A stretch of DNA of 27,826 nucleotides from a virus. Under the pieces are notes generated by a model. That model was not told where the DNA came from, did no database searches, and worked only from the letters and a program-made list of their open reading frames with translations. This document shows, one piece after another, positions 1 to 7,939 of this stretch. Position 1 is the first letter of the stretch; each line of letters starts with the position of its first letter. The stretch is from IMG/VR virus record IMGVR_UViG_3300032820_000085, positions 1-27,826 of that record; one strand, given 5' to 3'. A program made the translations under genes and the position numbers.

Positions 1-1
1 C

Positions 2-1174
2 GTTATAAGATTTAGCGCACGTCACATTAAAGAAATTTATATACAAGAAAACGAAAAAGGTTTTATCGATTTTATTTATCGAAGATTTAAAATGCCTGTT
101 GCCAATATCGTTAAGAAATTTGGCTACGATAATGTTTCTAAAGATATTCAAAGAAAAATTAAAACAACTCCTCATGATGAAATGGAAATTATTCATTGTG
201 TTAAACCACGTGGAGTTTATGACAATAAAAAATTAGATAAAAAAAATATGCCATTTCAAAGTATTTACTTTGAATATGAAAATGGACACATCATATCAAT
301 TGGTGGATTTAAGGAAATGCCTTATGTCATTCCAAGATATTTAAAAAGTTCGACAGAGGTTTATGGAAGATCTCCAGCTATGTCTGCTTTACCAGAAATA
401 AAAGTTTTGAATAAAATGGTAGAGGTCGGTTTAAAGGCTGCTCAAAAACAAGTTGATCCGCCGCTTTTAGTTCCAGACGATAGCATGATTATGCCAATTA
501 GAACGGCGCCAGGTTCACTTATATATTACCGTTCTGGTTCTAGAGATAGAATTGAACCATTAAATATTGGAGCCAACAATCCTCTCGGAATCCAAATGGA
601 AAATCAAAGAAGAGAAGCGATTGCAAAAACTTTTCATATCGACCAGTTACTTATAACTACAAACCGCCAAATGACAGCGACGGAGGTTATGTCTCGGAAT
701 GAAGAGAAGATGAGAATTTTAGGTCCAGTATTAGGAAGATTACAATCAGAATTATTACAACCATTAATTATCAGAGTGTTTAATGTGATGCTTAGAAGAA
801 AATTATTTTCAGAAGCTCCTCAAATGATAAACCAACAAGAAATGCAAATTGAATTTGTATCTCCTATGGCGATTGCTCAAAAATCCCAGGAGTTACAAAG
901 TATCATGAAAGGTCTCGAAATATTTGGATCTGTTTCAAATATAGTTCCAATTACAGATTATCTCGACGAAAGCGGATTTGTTAAGCAGGTAACGGCAACA
1001 TTGGGTTTACCTGCCAAACTTATTAAATCAGATGCTGAGGTAGCAGAAGCAAGAGCAAGAAAAGAACAAGCACAGATGCAACAAATGCAAATGCAGCAAA
1101 ATACTCAAGAGAGCGAAATGGCAAGAAACGTTGCTCCATTGGCTAAGGTAATTAATGACGGATCAAAACAATAA
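2..1174 (+). CDS. Portal (head-tail connector) protein, 5' end missing
   Basis: The reading frame is open from the first bases of the window, so the N-terminal part of this gene lies outside; about 390 residues are visible. The visible part matches the C-terminal region of T7 gp8-like podoviral portals: an extended 'PRYLKSSTEVYGRSPAMSALP' type segment, a 'KQVDPPLLVPDD' segment, a later 'TATEVMSRNEEKMRILGPVLGRL' type helix, and a Gln/Met-rich tail. A portal forms the dodecameric ring at the capsid vertex through which DNA is packaged and ejected. An internal ATG at 92 exists but lies inside conserved sequence and is not the true start. The 3' end overlaps the next gene by 20 bases. Position before scaffold and capsid genes supports the call. 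Confidence 0.9.
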   Translation, partial: VIRFSARHIKEIYIQENEKGFIDFIYRRFKMPVANIVKKFGYDNVSKDIQRKIKTTPHDEMEIIHCVKPRGVYDNKKLDKKNMPFQSIYFEYENGHIISIGGFKEMPYVIPRYLKSSTEVYGRSPAMSALPEIKVLNKMVEVGLKAAQKQVDPPLLVPDDSMIMPIRTAPGSLIYYRSGSRDRIEPLNIGANNPLGIQMENQRREAIAKTFHIDQLLITTNRQMTATEVMSRNEEKMRILGPVLGRLQSELLQPLIIRVFNVMLRRKLFSEAPQMINQQEMQIEFVSPMAIAQKSQELQSIMKGLEIFGSVSNIVPITDYLDESGFVKQVTATLGLPAKLIKSDAEVAEARARKEQAQMQQMQMQQNTQESEMARNVAPLAKVINDGSKQ

Positions 1175-1379
1175 AAAAGTTTTACAGCTTCGAGAAGATT
1201 ACAAAATAACATTTGGATCTGATCAAGGTAAAAGAGTTTTCAGCGATCTCCAAAAACGCTGTCATGATTTCGTTACTACTCATCAAAAAGGAGATAGTCA
1301 CGAAACCGCTTTTTTAGAAGGACAACGAGCTGTTCTTCTATTTATTAAAGCGATGATCACTAAAAACAATAAGGAGTAA
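1155..1379 (+). CDS. Small Bbp19-like head-module protein
   Basis: 74 aa, overlapping the portal end and followed 4 bases later by the scaffold gene. The central part, 'YKITFGSDQGKRVFSDLQKR' followed by a Cys-His and an 'FLEGQRAVLLFIKAMI' helix, follows the pattern of the small Bbp19-type proteins that sit between portal and scaffold in BPP-1-like podoviruses: a Tyr, a phenylalanine-x-x-x-x-Gly-x-x-Val segment, then a Gly-Arg/Gln-Arg helix. The role of that family is not settled. Family assignment is from pattern memory only. Confidence 0.6.
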   Translation: MTDQNNKKVLQLREDYKITFGSDQGKRVFSDLQKRCHDFVTTHQKGDSHETAFLEGQRAVLLFIKAMITKNNKE

Positions 1380-1383
1380 TCTT

Positions 1384-2238
1384 ATGGATCAAGTACAGAC
1401 AACTGAGCAACCTGCTCAACCTGCGGTAAAAGAAGAGACAACTACTCAACCTGCAGATCAATCGCAACCTGTAACTCAAGAGGAACCGAAGATAGATTTT
1501 AAATCTTTAATTCCAACTGAGTACAAAGAGGATAAAGCGTTAGCAAATTTTCAAGATATGAACCAATTTGTTAAAAGTTATCTTCACGCACAGAAAATGG
1601 TTGGACTGGATAAAATTCCAGTTCCAAATAAATACGCAACCGATGAAGATTGGAATGAAGTATTTAAACGTTTGGGTGCGCCAGAAAAACCAGACCAATA
1701 CAAATATAAATTTGATAAAGGTCAAGAAGTTGATGAGAAAGCATTAAAAGCATTTAACGAAGTAGCTCAAAAAAATGGCTTGTTACCTAAACAGGCTGAG
1801 AGCATTGTTAAATTTTATAATGAACTTAATCAACAAGCTGTTAGTCAAGAAACATCTAAAATGGATGCGGCTCAAAAAGAAGCTGAGACTGTATTAAAAA
1901 CCGAGTTCGGTGCAGAATATGGTAAGCGTCTGGATCAAGCTAAACGATTAGCGGTAGCAACTTTAGGAACTGATTTTTTAAACAAAACAGTTTTAAAAGA
2001 TGGTTCTAAGTTGGGAGATAATGTTTCTTTAATCAAAGCCTTTTCAACATTAGCAGATAAATTATCTGAAGATGAAATTGTAAAAGGTGAAGGCACAGAC
2101 TATATGAGTGCTAAGGAAATACAAAAACAAATTGATGAGCTTCAACAGGAAGGTTCAGCGTTTTGGGAAAAGACACATCCAAATCACAAACGTTCCGTCG
2201 ATGAGGTTTATAAATTAAGACAAATGTTAAATGGCTGA
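1384..2238 (+). CDS. Capsid scaffolding protein
   Basis: 284 aa, with AAGGAG about 8 bases before the ATG. The N-terminus (about residues 1-35) is a low-complexity Gln/Pro/Thr/Glu stretch. The rest is charged and mostly helical, with a C-terminal part rich in Lys/Glu ('AKEIQKQIDELQQEGSAFW', then 'HPNHKRSVDEVYKLRQML'). This is the usual make-up of podoviral scaffolds (T7 gp9 position), which nucleate procapsid assembly and then leave the head; the basic C-terminus typically contacts the capsid protein. It lies directly between portal and capsid genes and overlaps the next small gene by 8 bases. Confidence 0.85.
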   Translation: MDQVQTTEQPAQPAVKEETTTQPADQSQPVTQEEPKIDFKSLIPTEYKEDKALANFQDMNQFVKSYLHAQKMVGLDKIPVPNKYATDEDWNEVFKRLGAPEKPDQYKYKFDKGQEVDEKALKAFNEVAQKNGLLPKQAESIVKFYNELNQQAVSQETSKMDAAQKEAETVLKTEFGAEYGKRLDQAKRLAVATLGTDFLNKTVLKDGSKLGDNVSLIKAFSTLADKLSEDEIVKGEGTDYMSAKEIQKQIDELQQEGSAFWEKTHPNHKRSVDEVYKLRQMLNG

Positions 2239-2416
2239 TGGTTTAGCCAAATTAACAGATAGAGAAATTAGATTAGAATGTATTCGTCTGGCTATTGAAT
2301 TTGGTCCAGAAAATTTACGTTTTGATCCGCTATCTAGAGCGCAAGAATATTATGCCTGGGTATGTGAAAAAAATTCTTCGAGAAAATCTAAACAGACCTC
2401 GATCAATAAAGTCTAA
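2231..2416 (+). CDS. Small conserved-looking protein between scaffold and capsid
   Basis: 61 aa, starting inside the last codons of the scaffold gene, so probably translationally coupled to it. The first 45 residues ('LTDREIRLECIRLAIEFG', then a 'FDPLSRAQEYYAWV' helix) look like a compact helical domain; the tail is basic. I do not recognise a named family. Similar short genes occur at this place in other marine podoviruses, so it is likely a real gene of unknown, possibly head-related, function. Confidence 0.6.
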   Translation: MADGLAKLTDREIRLECIRLAIEFGPENLRFDPLSRAQEYYAWVCEKNSSRKSKQTSINKV

Positions 2417-2443
2417 CTGAGGACTAAAAACTTAGAGACGAGA

Positions 2444-2457
2444 TCCGCATTTGCGGA
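2444..2457 (+). promoter_or_regulatory. Short hairpin upstream of the capsid gene
   Basis: TCCGC-ATTT-GCGGA forms a 5-6 bp stem with a 4-base loop in the 87-base gap between the 61-aa gene and the capsid gene. No T-run follows, so it is not a classical terminator. It could be an RNA-processing or stability element for the capsid message. A good ribosome binding site (GGAGGA, 2491-2496) lies between the hairpin and the capsid ATG. Confidence 0.35.
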
Positions 2458-2503
2458 CAATCAAATCGATTAATTCATAACAACCAAATAGGAGGACATA
2501 AAA

Positions 2504-3367
2504 ATGTCTAGCCAAATAACAACGGCTTTCGTCCAACAATATTCAAATAATGTTGCGATGCTAAGTCAACAAAAAGGCTCTCTCCTTAGAAGTACAGTTG
2601 ATACTGAAACGGTCAATGCGAAAAATGCATTTTTTGATCAAGTTGGCGTTGCCACAGCTCAAAAAAGAACAAGTCGCCATTCTGATACGCCACAAATCGA
2701 CACGCCTTCTAGTCGGAGACGATGCTCACTATCGGATTATGAATATGCGGATTTAATTGATCAACAAGATAAAATTCGTACTTTAATCGATCCGACATCA
2801 TCTTATGCCTTAGCAGCTGCTTATGCGCTGGGAAGAGCAATTGATGATGAAATAATCGCTGCTGTAGTAGGCACGGCGTATTCTGGAGAAACTGGCTCAA
2901 CAGCTACTTCTTTCGATGCGTCTAATGCAATTACAGAAAGTGGAACCGATGGAATGACACTAGCAAAACTTCGTTCTGTAAAAGAAAAGTTAGATAGTGG
3001 TAACGTAGATCCAAGTATTTCTCGCTTCGCAATAATAGGACCAAAACAAGTTTCTGATTTGTTAAACACAACTCAAGTAACAAGTTCTGATTATGCAAGT
3101 GTGAGAGCTTTAGTGAACGGTGAAATTGATACGTTCATGGGATTTAAGTTCATAACATCAAATCGTTTAACAATCGCATCTTCTAAAAGAAAATGTTTGT
3201 TTTATGCTCAAGACGGAATGAAACTCGCTCTTGGTCAAGACATCATGACTAGAATTGACGAAAGATCTGACAAAGGATACGCAACGCAAGTTTACGTATG
3301 TATGTCGGCTGGCGCAGTTCGTATGGAAGAAGCTAAAGCTGTGAGCGTAGAAGCTCACGAAGCATAA
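2504..3367 (+). CDS. Major capsid protein
   Basis: 287 aa, preceded by GGAGGACATAAA. Landmarks include 'SDTPQIDTPSSRRRCSLSDY' (about residues 60-79), the 'YADLIDQQDKIRTLIDPTSS' segment just after it, and an 'AAAYALGRAIDDEII' helix. This set is typical of the short capsid proteins of BPP-1-like and many marine podoviruses, which have an HK97-related fold. A 'RFAIIGPKQVSDLL' strand-helix and a 'FMGFKFITSNRL' segment near the C-terminal third fit the same family. It forms the icosahedral shell. The upstream scaffold and downstream decoration-like gene agree with this. Length is within the range for this family (about 280-340 aa). Confidence 0.9.
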   Translation: MSSQITTAFVQQYSNNVAMLSQQKGSLLRSTVDTETVNAKNAFFDQVGVATAQKRTSRHSDTPQIDTPSSRRRCSLSDYEYADLIDQQDKIRTLIDPTSSYALAAAYALGRAIDDEIIAAVVGTAYSGETGSTATSFDASNAITESGTDGMTLAKLRSVKEKLDSGNVDPSISRFAIIGPKQVSDLLNTTQVTSSDYASVRALVNGEIDTFMGFKFITSNRLTIASSKRKCLFYAQDGMKLALGQDIMTRIDERSDKGYATQVYVCMSAGAVRMEEAKAVSVEAHEA

Positions 3368-3388
3368 TAGGAGGATAATAGAAATATT

Positions 3389-3841
3389 ATGGCAAGTGTA
3401 AAATCCGTCAACATGACGAACATAACTGCTACTCCTGTTGTTAATGCGAGTAGCGAACAGGCTGGAGGAAAACTTAGAGTATGGTACGACACATACGAAG
3501 CTTCTTCTCTCGGCTCTGGATCAGACATAACGATTGCTAGATTACCAGCGAATGCAACTGTACACGATGTAATCGTGAAAGCAGATGCGCTAGCAGGTTC
3601 AAGCACGCTAATTGCTGGAATAGCAAGTGATACTGATCTCTTCTGGGGTACAAACTCAATAACATGGAATGCTGCTGGACAGTCTTGTTCAATGGTAAAC
3701 GGAATTAGTACAGGAGCGCCAAGCGCAACTGTTACTGGTTTAGGTTACAGAACAACTGCTGAAACAGATGTCATTCTAACAACTGGTGGTGCTACGATTA
3801 GCAACACTATTTATAGTTGGGTGATCTACTCTACAGAGTAA
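3389..3841 (+). CDS. Decoration/cement-like head protein
   Basis: 150 aa, right after the capsid gene, with GGAGG 14 bases before the start. The protein is rich in Ala, Ser, Thr and Gly with alternating hydrophobic residues, implying an all-beta fold. Segments such as 'GSDITIARLPANATVHDVIV' and 'ALAGSSTLIAGIASDTDLFW' resemble the beta-sandwich accessory head proteins that follow the capsid gene in BPP-1-like phages (Bbp16, a cement protein). It most likely decorates or stabilises the shell. A hairpin with a short T-run follows. Confidence 0.65.
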   Translation: MASVKSVNMTNITATPVVNASSEQAGGKLRVWYDTYEASSLGSGSDITIARLPANATVHDVIVKADALAGSSTLIAGIASDTDLFWGTNSITWNAAGQSCSMVNGISTGAPSATVTGLGYRTTAETDVILTTGGATISNTIYSWVIYSTE

Positions 3842-3862
3842 TAGCTAATAAAAAGCAAATTA

Positions 3863-3893
3863 GTCTGGCGGCAATAAAAGTCGCCAGGCTTTC
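3863..3893 (+). terminator. Terminator-like hairpin after the head module
   Basis: GTCTGGCGGC (3863-3872) pairs with GTCGCCAGGC (3880-3889), with G-T wobbles, across a 7-base AATAAAA loop, giving a 10-bp stem followed by TTTC. It sits immediately after the capsid and decoration genes, the place where T7-like phages carry their main late terminator. The T-run is short, so termination may be partial. Confidence 0.65.
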
Positions 3894-3918
3894 ACAATGA
3901 ATTTTAAAAAAATATTTA

Positions 3919-4140
3919 ATGATCAAGACTTACCTTTTAGTAGGAATGCTTTGTATTCCGTCGATAGAGTGTTTCAGCTTTTTGGAACCAAAACCAACTT
4001 ACTATACAAATTTACAAAAATGTTTAGTGGATGGAAAAAAACTTGGAGACGATATGTACGGCAGAATGTTAGCGCTCGGTTTAAATGTGCGAATGAAAGT
4101 TTGGTGTCAAGAAATAGAACAACATGGAGAATATAGTTAA
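3919..4140 (+). CDS. Small secreted or membrane-anchored protein
   Basis: 73 aa. Residues 1-19 form a hydrophobic stretch after Met-Ile-Lys ('MIKTYLLVGMLCIPSIECFS') that looks like a signal peptide. The mature part has two cysteines about 29 residues apart (in 'QKCLVDG' and 'VWCQEIE') that could form a disulfide in the periplasm. Its stop codon overlaps the start of the tail tubular A gene (TAATG), which favours this frame over a competing longer frame that starts at 3897. No clear Shine-Dalgarno is seen. Function unknown. Confidence 0.55.
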   Translation: MIKTYLLVGMLCIPSIECFSFLEPKPTYYTNLQKCLVDGKKLGDDMYGRMLALGLNVRMKVWCQEIEQHGEYS

Positions 4141-4718
4141 TGGCAAGTAATGTAGATATATGTAATTCAGCTTTAAATCTTTTAGGAGCAAGTACGATCT
4201 CTGCGCTCACGGAAGATACGAAGAACGCCAGAATTTGCAATCAGCGTTTCGCTCCAGTTCGTAATAGAGTGTTCAGATCACATCCGTGGAATTGTCTAAT
4301 TAAGCGAGTACAGCTCGCAGAAAATTCGACAGCTCCTGTAGTGGAATATTCAAAAGCATTTAATCTTCCGAGTGATCACCTTCGTACTTTAAAGCTACAC
4401 AACGGATCTACTGATAGTATAACTGGATCGATCACTTATAAACTTGAAGGATCTACGTTAGTCACAAATGAATCTACGGCTTATATCGTTTATGTTGCTT
4501 TAGATACGGATCCGAATAATTACGATGCTTATTTAATGGAAGCTTTATCTTATCAGCTAGCTGCAGATATGGCTTATGGAATTACAAATAATGCAACGCT
4601 GGCGAAAAATTTATTAACGGATGCCGACGAAAAATTAAGAGAAGCAAGATTTATAGACGCAACTGAAAATTCAGTTGATACGATTGAAGCTTCTGAATTT
4701 ACCGATGCGAGGCTGTAA
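4140..4718 (+). CDS. Tail tubular protein A (T7 gp11-like adaptor)
   Basis: 192 aa, equal to the usual size of T7 gp11-type adaptors. The N-terminus 'ASNVDICNSALNLLGAS', the 'ICNQRFAPVRNRVFRSHPWN' segment (about residues 33-52) and the 'FNLPSDHLRTLKL' segment are hallmark features of the family. The protein forms a 12-mer ring under the portal that connects it to the nozzle. Start and stop overlap the neighbours by one base on each side (TAATG), as expected for a co-translated tail operon. Confidence 0.93.
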   Translation: MASNVDICNSALNLLGASTISALTEDTKNARICNQRFAPVRNRVFRSHPWNCLIKRVQLAENSTAPVVEYSKAFNLPSDHLRTLKLHNGSTDSITGSITYKLEGSTLVTNESTAYIVYVALDTDPNNYDAYLMEALSYQLAADMAYGITNNATLAKNLLTDADEKLREARFIDATENSVDTIEASEFTDARL

Positions 4719-7030
4719 TGCCTAGAACAACTTTAGCATTAACGTCTTTTGTAAGTGGTGAGCTAAGTCCTAAAATGGATGGTAGAACTGATTTTGAAAA
4801 ATACAGTTCTGGATGCAAAACTTTAGAAAATATGTTGATCCATCCTCAAGGAGCTGCAACACGAAGAGTTGGAACTCAATTTATTTCAGAGGTTAAAACA
4901 TCGGCAAATAAAACAAGATTAATTCCTTTTGAATTTAGTACAACACAAACTTATATTTTAGAATTTGGGAACACCTATATTCGTTTTTATAAAGATAAAG
5001 GACAAATTTTATCTGGCGGATCTGCTTATGAAATTTCCAGTCCTTATTTAACTGCAGAACTTTTTGATATTAAATATGCACAAAGTGCCGACGTAATGTA
5101 TCTTTGCCATAATAATCATGAGGTGATGAAATTATCTAGAACAGGACATACGGCTTGGACCTTAACCGAGGTGGCTTTTACCGATGGACCTTATCTAGCA
5201 GAAAATACGACAGCGACGACAATGACACCAGGTGGAACAACAGGATCAGTTTCGATTACCGCAAGTACGTCAACTTTTGTCGCAACCGATGTAGGACGAT
5301 TAATAAGTTTTAATAGTGGTCGAGCAAAAATTACTGGCTACACATCTGGAACAGTTGTAACCGCAACTACTCAAGATGATTTTGCAAGTACAGGAGCTGT
5401 TACTGCTTGGAAATTAGGAGCGTTCTCAGATACGACTGGACATCCATCTTGCGTATCCTTTTTTGAACAACGATTAGTTTTTGCTGGAACAACAAACGAA
5501 CCACAAACTTTATATTTTTCTAAATCTGGCGATTATGAAAATATGACAGCTGGAACCAATTCGGATGATGCTATGATTTATACGATTGCATCAAACGAAG
5601 TTAATAATATTAGATATTTAAAATCAGTTAGAACTTTAATTGTTGGAACCACAGCGGCAGAATATACTGTCTCAGCAGATGGCACAGATGCAGCGGTTAC
5701 TCCAACAAATGTAACGATTAAAAGACAAAGTTCTTTTGGATCTGCAAATGTAGATGCAATAGCTGCAGGTAATGCAGTTTTGTTTTTACAAAGAGCAAAA
5801 AGAAAAATTAGAGAGTTAGCTTATAATTTTGATGTAGATGGTTATACAGCTCCAGATTTAACAATTTTAAATGAAAGCGTTACCAATACAGGAATTAATC
5901 AAATTGCTTATCAACAAGAACCATCATCAATGTTGTGGTGTGTTCGAGACGATGGCGTTCTAGCAGCATTAACCTATCAACGATCAGAAAATGTTGTAGC
6001 TTGGTCGAGACATAAACTTGGTGGACGATTTAATGATTGCACAATCACCGTAACGGATTATGCAAACATAGCTGTCGGAACAACTTTAAAATTTACTAAA
6101 TCAGATGGATCAACCGTTACATTTACATCTGAGGCAATTTCTGGCTCTTCTCCTTCTAGCTCATTAGGATTTAGACCGAACCAAGATAATGATACCACGG
6201 CTGATAATATTTTTACTGCTGTCAACAGTCATTCTGATTTTACAGTTTCAAATCCTGCTGCTAACGTAGTGACAATTAAAGAGACGTCACCAAGCGCTGG
6301 AATATTAACAGTTAAAAGTTCTGATACCACACGACTTGCAACAACTAATCAAACGAATGCAGTTGTTGAAAGCGCTGCAAGTATTACAGGTGCTATTAAT
6401 GAAGATGAGCTGTGGCTGATTATAAAAAGAACAATTAACGGAGCTACGAAACGATATGTTGAAGTCTTTTCAGATTTTGATTTTGATGAAACAGATCAAA
6501 CAGCATTTCATTTCGTAGATAGCGGTCTATCGTATGATGGATCCGCAACAACATCGATTTCTGGATTGGATCATCTTGAAGGTGAGACTGTAACCATTCT
6601 TGCAGATGGAGGCACACACGCAACCAAAACGGTTAGTTCTGGAGCGATCACTCTTGATCGTTCCTCAAAAAAAGTGAAAGTAGGCTATCCATTTAATTCT
6701 GTTCTTCAATCAATGAGAGTTGAAGGTGGAGCAGCAGTTGGTGAAGGTACCTCTCAAGGTAAAACAAAAAGAATTTCAAAAGTTGTATTAAGATTGTTTG
6801 AAACAGTTGGAGCTAAAGTTGGTCCAAGTTTAACGAAATTGGAAACTATTCCTTTTCGTACTACGACGGATCCAATGGATACTCCTGTTTCAACATTCTT
6901 AGCTGGAGATAAAGAGATAGAATTTGACGGAGATTACGAAAGTGATGGTTTTATTGTAGTGAAACAAGAACAACCTTTACCGATGTCAATATTAGCAATC
7001 TATCCTACTCTGGTTACAAGTGATGGGTAA
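4718..7030 (+). CDS. Tail tubular protein B (T7 gp12-like nozzle)
   Basis: 770 aa, within the usual range for T7 gp12-type nozzles. The N-terminus 'SFVSGELSPKMDGRTDFEKY', followed by 'CKTLENMLIHPQGAATRRVG', is diagnostic of the family. So are 'LIPFEFSTTQTYILEFGNTY' (about residues 66-85) and 'VSFFEQRLVFAGTTNEPQTL' in the first third. A Ser/Thr-rich insert (about 160-230) and another (about 445-550) are beta-rich and less conserved. The hexameric nozzle closes the tail tube and carries the fibres. It overlaps the start of the next gene by 8 bases. Confidence 0.93.
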   Translation: MPRTTLALTSFVSGELSPKMDGRTDFEKYSSGCKTLENMLIHPQGAATRRVGTQFISEVKTSANKTRLIPFEFSTTQTYILEFGNTYIRFYKDKGQILSGGSAYEISSPYLTAELFDIKYAQSADVMYLCHNNHEVMKLSRTGHTAWTLTEVAFTDGPYLAENTTATTMTPGGTTGSVSITASTSTFVATDVGRLISFNSGRAKITGYTSGTVVTATTQDDFASTGAVTAWKLGAFSDTTGHPSCVSFFEQRLVFAGTTNEPQTLYFSKSGDYENMTAGTNSDDAMIYTIASNEVNNIRYLKSVRTLIVGTTAAEYTVSADGTDAAVTPTNVTIKRQSSFGSANVDAIAAGNAVLFLQRAKRKIRELAYNFDVDGYTAPDLTILNESVTNTGINQIAYQQEPSSMLWCVRDDGVLAALTYQRSENVVAWSRHKLGGRFNDCTITVTDYANIAVGTTLKFTKSDGSTVTFTSEAISGSSPSSSLGFRPNQDNDTTADNIFTAVNSHSDFTVSNPAANVVTIKETSPSAGILTVKSSDTTRLATTNQTNAVVESAASITGAINEDELWLIIKRTINGATKRYVEVFSDFDFDETDQTAFHFVDSGLSYDGSATTSISGLDHLEGETVTILADGGTHATKTVSSGAITLDRSSKKVKVGYPFNSVLQSMRVEGGAAVGEGTSQGKTKRISKVVLRLFETVGAKVGPSLTKLETIPFRTTTDPMDTPVSTFLAGDKEIEFDGDYESDGFIVVKQEQPLPMSILAIYPTLVTSDG

Positions 7031-7475
7031 TTGGATAGTCAAACCTTTTAAGCAAGAACATGCGGATGAAATTGTAAGTTATGGAATGAACCATAAACTT
7101 ATGGAGGTCGACGCAAGTTATAAAGAACATCGAATTTGTTTAGCTGATCAAGGTAATGGTTACACTTTATTCGTTGATAAAAAACCGATTGTTGCTGGAG
7201 GTATTTATATTTTATGGCAAGGCGTGGCTGAAGGATGGGTTCTCGCTAGCCAGAGTATTTATGATGTGAAATTTTTAGCAGCAAGAGAAATAAAAAAAAG
7301 AACAGACGAACTTTGTCAAAGAAATAAAGTTAAACGATTACAAACAACAGTAAAATATGATTTTAGCCAAGGCATAAGATTTGCTTCTTGGCTTGGATTA
7401 AAACCAGAAGGCATAATGAGAAAGTATGGTCCAGATGGATCAGATTATTACAGGATGGCAAAAATATACAAATGA
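7023..7475 (+). CDS. T7 gp13-like GNAT-fold protein
   Basis: 150 aa from the ATG at 7023; a GTG three bases upstream is the alternative start. The sequence follows the pattern of the GNAT-like proteins found at the T7 gene 13 position. It has an N-terminal 'VKPFKQEHADEIVSYGMN' strand-helix, a central 'LFVDKKPIVAGGIYILWQGV' beta-turn, and a C-terminal 'FASWLGLKPEGIMRKYGPDG' segment typical of the acetyl-transferase fold end. Whether it binds acetyl-CoA is not shown by the sequence. In T7, gp13 helps particle assembly. It sits between the nozzle and gp14-like genes, and its stop overlaps the next start (ATGA). Confidence 0.8.
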   Translation: MGNWIVKPFKQEHADEIVSYGMNHKLMEVDASYKEHRICLADQGNGYTLFVDKKPIVAGGIYILWQGVAEGWVLASQSIYDVKFLAAREIKKRTDELCQRNKVKRLQTTVKYDFSQGIRFASWLGLKPEGIMRKYGPDGSDYYRMAKIYK

Positions 7476-7939
7476 GTTTTATAGGTAATATAGCAGCGGC
7501 ACAAACCGCAAAAGCAATCGGCAATTACAACAAAAGAGTTTACGACGAACAATATAAATACGAAACCGCTAAGGCAGAAGCTAAAGCAAAGTTTTATGAC
7601 AAAGTTGAAAGACCAAAATTAATTGATGATCAAGAATTTTTATATGATGACTTTTTTGTTAATGCTTTAAGAACAGGTGCAGAATTTAGACCAGGCGAAA
7701 CAACTTGGTTAGTGGCTTTAAGAAATAAACAAAAGATGGCTTTGGATTTATCCATGGCTGATTACAATAAAGAAACTCAACGTATCGATGATATGAATGT
7801 AGCGTTGATGACTAAAGCTAGAGGTGAAGGCGAACGTTATAAAGGTTTAATGACGGCTCAAGCTGAATACATGAAAGCTGGCGCTAGTTTATTAACGATG
7901 GGTTATCGAAGTTATGATGCTGGGAGATTAGTTTTATAA
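7472..7939 (+). CDS. Internal virion protein B-like (T7 gp14-like)
   Basis: 155 aa from ATG 7472, which overlaps the previous stop as ATGA. Starting further upstream in the same frame would give a basic extension inside the previous gene and is not favoured. The protein is small, Ala/Lys/Glu-rich and helical ('IAAAQTAKAIGNYNKRVYDE', then 'YETAKAEAKAKFYDKVERPK'), with a Gly/Ala-rich amphipathic C-terminus ('KAGASLLTMGYRSY'). Size, composition and position match T7 gp14, which is ejected into the outer membrane to start the DNA channel. Confidence 0.75.
   Translation: MSFIGNIAAAQTAKAIGNYNKRVYDEQYKYETAKAEAKAKFYDKVERPKLIDDQEFLYDDFFVNALRTGAEFRPGETTWLVALRNKQKMALDLSMADYNKETQRIDDMNVALMTKARGEGERYKGLMTAQAEYMKAGASLLTMGYRSYDAGRLVL

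Noticed and set aside
2709-3606. Several leftward frames inside the capsid and decoration genes
   Set aside because: They are antisense shadows of well-supported rightward genes.
3897-4136. A 79-aa frame starting at 3897
   Set aside because: Its product is compositionally odd and ends without coupling; the overlapping 3919 frame has a signal peptide and a TAATG overlap with the tail gene.
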